This document shows positions 60,830-64,000 of a DNA stretch of 64,000 bases, in pieces. The position numbers and the translations under genes are program-made. Under the pieces are notes generated by a model. It worked only from the letters and a program-made list of their open reading frames with translations. It did no database searches and had not been told where the DNA came from. This DNA comes from Winogradskyella sp. (GTDB lineage Bacteria; Bacteroidota; Bacteroidia; Flavobacteriales; Flavobacteriaceae): positions 1 to 64,000 of the forward strand of contig JAOEWO010000009.1 of the NCBI GenBank assembly GCA_028383925.1, given 5' to 3'. How positions within the stretch are numbered: the stretch's first letter is position 1; the number at the start of each line of letters is the position of its first letter.

Positions 60830-61465
60830 ATGGCAAAAAGATCAGCACCAGAAGTTAATGCAGGTTCAATGGCTGACATTGCTTTTTTACTGTTAATTTT
60901 CTTCCTGGTAACAACAACGATAGAGAAAGATAAAGGTATATTAAGGAGTTTACCTCCAATTGATGATACCAATTATGATCCACCTATTATTAAACAGAAA
61001 AACTTATTTACAGTTTTAATAAATCGTAACAACCAATTATTTGTCGAAGACGAAGTAATGGAAATTAAAGATTTAAGAAAAGCGGCTATTGAGTTTTTAG
61101 ATAACGCAGGTGGTACAAATGCCGCAGGTGATGTATGTACGTATTGTAAGGGTAAGAAAGATGAATCTTCATCTGATCACCCAGATAAAGCAATTATTTC
61201 TATGAAACATGATAGGGAAACTTCTTATGAAAAATACATTGAGGTACAAAACGAACTTGTAGCTGCTTATAATCAGTTAAGAGAACGTGAAGCACGTAGG
61301 TTGTATAAAAAATACTACCCAGATGTGGAAAATGTTTTTATAACCATGCTAGAAGAGAAGGAAAAGAATCAATTTAATAAGGATGAAGTTCTTAACGAGC
61401 GCATTGAAGCTATAAAGAATTTATTCCCTATGAAATTGTCTGAAGCAGAACCAGATAAAAATTAA
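60830..61465 (+). CDS. ExbD/TolR-family protein, first copy
   Basis: One N-terminal membrane helix with the proton-accepting Asp (GSMADIAFLLLIFFLVTTTI) and a periplasmic domain. At 211 residues it is longer than E. coli ExbD (141), owing to an insertion with a CTYCKGKKDESSS stretch whose Cys pair may bind metal or form a disulfide. Follows the four-helix protein by 6 bp. Confidence 0.9.
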   Translation: MAKRSAPEVNAGSMADIAFLLLIFFLVTTTIEKDKGILRSLPPIDDTNYDPPIIKQKNLFTVLINRNNQLFVEDEVMEIKDLRKAAIEFLDNAGGTNAAGDVCTYCKGKKDESSSDHPDKAIISMKHDRETSYEKYIEVQNELVAAYNQLREREARRLYKKYYPDVENVFITMLEEKEKNQFNKDEVLNERIEAIKNLFPMKLSEAEPDKN

Positions 61466-61476
61466 AAGTAATAATT

Positions 61477-61938
61477 ATGTCTAAGTTTAAGAATAAAAAT
61501 AAAGGTGAGTTACCGGCTATTTCAACGGCTTCACTACCAGATATTGTATTTATGTTACTTTTCTTTTTTATGGTGGCAACTGTAATGAGGGATAACTCTT
61601 TAATGATAGAGAATACATTACCAAGTGCAGATCAGATAGAGAAACTTAAGAAAGACAGAACTATGTTTATTTATGCAGGTAAGCCATCAAAAGACTATAA
61701 GAAATTTGGCGACGAACCACGTATTCAAATTAACGATGCTTTTGTAGGTTTAGAAGATATACAGACGTCTGTATATGAAGCAAGAAATAAGCTAGACGAA
61801 AAACTACAAACAAGGTTTGTAGTTGGTATGAAGATAGACGTAAAAACAAACGCAGGTATAGTTTCAGATATTAAACAACAGTTACGAGAAGCTAATGCAT
61901 TAAAAGTTATGTATATCACAAACACTAAAATTGATTAA
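61477..61938 (+). CDS. ExbD/TolR-family protein, second copy
   Basis: 153 residues with STASLPDIVFMLLFFFMVATVM as the membrane helix (Asp conserved) and a compact periplasmic domain ending VMYITNTKID. Paired ExbD genes are normal in Bacteroidota; the gliding/T9SS motor uses other proteins, so TonB energization is the likely role. Last gene of the operon; a terminator follows. Confidence 0.92.
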   Translation: MSKFKNKNKGELPAISTASLPDIVFMLLFFFMVATVMRDNSLMIENTLPSADQIEKLKKDRTMFIYAGKPSKDYKKFGDEPRIQINDAFVGLEDIQTSVYEARNKLDEKLQTRFVVGMKIDVKTNAGIVSDIKQQLREANALKVMYITNTKID

Positions 61939-61963
61939 TCAATTTTAAAACTTAATTTTATAA

Positions 61964-61996
61964 AAAAAACGCCTTGATAATTTCAAGGCGTTTTTT
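61964..61996 (+). terminator. terminator of the ExbB/ExbD operon
   Basis: AAAAAACGCCTTGA / TCAAGGCGTTTTTT with a six-base loop. The track's start for the next gene lies at its edge, which argues for the later ATG. Confidence 0.85.
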
Positions 61997-62032
61997 ATGG
62001 CTTACATTCTCAGATTTTGTAGATTTATACTT

Positions 62033-62731
62033 ATGAATATTAAATTATCGCTTTTAGTTTTATGTCTTACAGGTATTAGTTTTGCTCAAAATAAAAAAAA
62101 GATGATCAATTCTGAGCCCGATAATAACTACAGAGAAGATCAATTTTACGCCTCTGTGACCTATAATCTTTTAAGTAATAAACCAAAAGATGTCTCGCAG
62201 AGTGGCTTTTCTACAGGTTTTCATTTTGGGTTTATTAGAGATATGCCTATTAATGAGAAAAGAAATAAAGCTATTGGTCTTGGTTTGGGTATATCTTCAA
62301 ATTCATACAATCATAATATAGGTATCGTCGAAGTAGATAACAACCTCACTTATGGTATTATTGATGAGAGTGAGATAAATGTATCAAAAAACAAACTTAC
62401 AACCTATCTAGTAGAAGTTCCTTTGGAATTTAGGTGGCGCACTTCAACGGCTACAGATTATAATTTTTGGCGGATCTACACGGGTTTAAAAGTTGGATAC
62501 ATCGTTTATAATACAGCGACGTTTCAAAGTAACTTAGAAACGATTAAACTTTCAAATTTAAATGACCTTAATAGCTTACAGTATGGTGTAACATTAAGTG
62601 TTGGCTATGGTACATGGAATTTTCATGCATATTATGGCCTTAACTCTATCTTTAACACCGATGCCAACCTAGATGATGCTAATATCGATTTTAGATCATT
62701 TAAGATAGGTCTCATGTTTTATCTGCTATAA
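62033..62731 (+). CDS. PorT-family outer membrane barrel protein
   Basis: From ATG 62033 (MNIKLSLLVLCLTGISFAQ) there is a clear signal peptide and a 232-residue protein; the track's start overlaps a terminator. Strands such as GFSTGFHFGFIRDMPIN, AIGLGLGISSNSYNHN, VEVPLEFRWRTS and FRSFKIGLMFYLL fit the PorT family, whose best-known member is required for type IX secretion. Several T9SS substrates are in this window. Convergent overlap of 6 bp with the next gene. Confidence 0.82.
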   Translation: MNIKLSLLVLCLTGISFAQNKKKMINSEPDNNYREDQFYASVTYNLLSNKPKDVSQSGFSTGFHFGFIRDMPINEKRNKAIGLGLGISSNSYNHNIGIVEVDNNLTYGIIDESEINVSKNKLTTYLVEVPLEFRWRTSTATDYNFWRIYTGLKVGYIVYNTATFQSNLETIKLSNLNDLNSLQYGVTLSVGYGTWNFHAYYGLNSIFNTDANLDDANIDFRSFKIGLMFYLL

Positions 62732-63334
62732 CCAATAGTTAACAAAAATTAACTGCGGAAACAAACCTACAAGCGTTCCTATAAGTAATTCTTTATTGGT
62801 ATGTGCTTTAAGATGCAATCTCGATGTTGCTATTGCACCCAAAATAATCATCATTAAAGAGATTGTGCCATTAATATTTATTTTATAATGAATACTTAAT
62901 GCCACAGCAAACATAAAAAAACCAGCAGCGCCAATCATATGTATACTTGCCTTTACCTTAAACAATGCTAAAATTAGACAGGTTAAAGTTGAACATAAAA
63001 TGCCTAAAAAGAAGTAATATAATTCTATAATCTCAGCAGATGTAAGCACACGCAGTATAATTAAGACCACTATTATACAATTAATAAATAAAGGGATAAC
63101 ACGCTCTTTAGTACTTTTTAAATGAATAGATTGTACTTTGTTTATTGTTTTAAGTAAAAAAAACAATAAAATAGGCAAGAGGATAGTTAGTATTATAATT
63201 GAGAATATTTTGGCCTTAATAATTGGCTCGGGTATAAAACGAGGAGTTTTAGAAAAATAAAATAAGACACCTAATAATGGCATAATCAAAGGGTGAAACA
63301 CCAACGAAATACCTTTTAGTACTATATCTTTCAT
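62726..63334 (-). CDS. PAP2-like integral membrane protein
   Basis: Six membrane segments over 202 residues. Degenerate PAP2 motifs can be read: KSTKERVIP (for KxxxxxxRP), and SRLHLKAHTNKE (for SRxxxxxHxxxD, with Glu instead of Asp). The middle PSGH is not clear (a Ser-Ile-His, SIHM or SIHY, is nearby). It may be a lipid phosphatase relative with altered or lost activity. rpoN lies 12 bp upstream in the same direction, so they may be co-transcribed. Confidence 0.65.
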   Translation of the reverse strand: MKDIVLKGISLVFHPLIMPLLGVLFYFSKTPRFIPEPIIKAKIFSIIILTILLPILLFFLLKTINKVQSIHLKSTKERVIPLFINCIIVVLIILRVLTSAEIIELYYFFLGILCSTLTCLILALFKVKASIHMIGAAGFFMFAVALSIHYKININGTISLMMIILGAIATSRLHLKAHTNKELLIGTLVGLFPQLIFVNYWL

Positions 63335-63346
63335 TTAATATGCAAC

Positions 63347-64000
63347 TTAAATTTTTTTTCTCAATCTTGCCACAGGCAAATCTAACTGTTCTCTATATTT
63401 AGCCACAGTTCTTCTTGCTATTGGATACCCTTTTTCTTTAAGAATTTTAGAAAGTGCTTCATCGGTTAGAGGTTTCTTTTTGTTTTCTTCCTCTATAACG
63501 GTTTCAAGAATTTTTTTAATTTCTCTAGTAGAAACTTCTTCACCTTGATCATTAGTCATAGATTCTGAGAAAAATTCTTTTATTAGTTTAGTACCATAAG
63601 GTGTATCCACATATTTACTGTTAGCCACACGCGATATGGTAGAAACATCCATTTCTATTTCGTCTGCAATATCTTTTAAAATCATTGGGCGTAATTTACG
63701 CTCATCACCACTTAAAAAGAATTCTTTTTGATAGTTCATAATAGAACTCATAGTAACAAATAAAGTCTGTTGGCGTTGCCTTACAGCTTCTATAAACCAC
63801 TTCGCAGCATCTAGTTTTTGTTTAATAAACATAACTGCATCTTTTTGGGCTTTAGATTTCTGTTTAGTATCCTTGTAGCCCTTAAGCATATTGTTGTACT
63901 CTCTAGAAACATGTAACTCGGGTGCATTTCTACCATTAAGTGTAAGTTCTAACTCACCATCAACAATTTTTATAGCAAAATCGGGTACAATATGCTCAAC
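63347..64000 (-). CDS. rpoN: RNA polymerase sigma-54 factor, 5' end outside window
   Basis: The frame is open up to the right edge (upstream residues include EHIVPDFAIKIVDGELELTL), so the track's Met at 63889 is internal. Present: the core-binding domain (KDAVMFIKQKLDAAKWFIEA), the HTH region (ILKDIADEIEMDVSTISRV) and the RpoN box (ARRTVAKYREQL) that contacts the -24 promoter element. It directs transcription needing an enhancer-binding ATPase. The N-terminal activator region lies beyond the window. Confidence 0.95.
   Translation of the reverse strand, partial: VEHIVPDFAIKIVDGELELTLNGRNAPELHVSREYNNMLKGYKDTKQKSKAQKDAVMFIKQKLDAAKWFIEAVRQRQQTLFVTMSSIMNYQKEFFLSGDERKLRPMILKDIADEIEMDVSTISRVANSKYVDTPYGTKLIKEFFSESMTNDQGEEVSTREIKKILETVIEEENKKKPLTDEALSKILKEKGYPIARRTVAKYREQLDLPVARLRKKI

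Noticed and set aside
1-64000. CRISPR array, prophage, IS element, replication origin or rRNA genes
   Set aside because: I looked for regularly spaced repeats, transposase/integrase motifs, DnaA-box clusters and rRNA sequence and saw none.

Overview
The window is AT-rich bacterial chromosome from a member of the Bacteroidota, most likely a marine Flavobacteriaceae. Evidence: several secreted proteins end in type IX secretion (T9SS) sorting domains, Shine-Dalgarno sequences are scarce while the Bacteroidota promoter element TAnnTTTG sits in front of many genes, there are a PorT-like protein, a TonB receptor with a carboxypeptidase-like plug extension, and a ribonucleotide reductase whose ATP-cone sits on NrdB. 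I cannot name the genus. No prophage, insertion sequence, CRISPR array or rRNA operon is visible; one tRNA (Ser, GGA) is present.

Layout. 1-8.9 kb: a polysaccharide-use block on the + strand (truncated T9SS protein, Calx-beta lipoprotein, small helical secreted protein, GH5 glycoside hydrolase, two-module T9SS protein, MFS sugar porter). A LacI-type regulator at 11 kb probably controls it. Between them, on the - strand, lie a frameshifted adhesin-like gene (head repeats plus C1q-like end) and an overlooked 49-residue leader-like small protein. 12-16.9 kb: housekeeping (HupE/UreJ, dCMP deaminase, S41 protease, flavoprotein, MarC, DUF3109). 17-20.5 kb: nrdB-nrdA behind a 453-bp structured leader. 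20.6-23.6 kb: DUF6503-like protein, an OmpA gene broken by one nonsense codon, chromate-transporter family protein.

23.6-32.1 kb reads as a phosphate-acquisition region: PiT/PhoU-like transporter, OprP-type porin, YwqK-like secreted protein, beta-helix lipoprotein and TonB receptor. Its intergenic regions carry AAnnTT repeats with an 11-bp period, including a 33-bp block present twice, and a possible small RNA. 32.4-42 kb: dGTPase, dxs, TonB-like protein, tadA, PrcB-like lipoprotein, cold shock protein, a ClC protein lacking the gating glutamate, aspS. 42-49.7 kb: an RND efflux operon (tetR-tolC-MFP-RND) whose promoter is overlapped by a 10-bp inverted repeat. 49.8-55.8 kb: polyprenyl synthase, then sucA-sucB. 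55.8-57.5 kb: a long intergenic region with duplicated 37-bp palindromic elements, a 37-residue membrane peptide, an orphan NarL-type response regulator and a retropepsin-like protease. 57.5-64 kb: tatD, asparaginase, tRNA-Ser, an ExbB-X-ExbD-ExbD operon, PorT, a PAP2-like membrane protein and a truncated rpoN.

Most functional calls rest on family motifs read by eye. Points most worth checking: the nrd leader RNA, the phosphate-region repeats with the candidate small RNA, the repeated TAnnTTTG-N4-ATG (apparently leaderless) starts, the two broken genes, and the ClC substitution.
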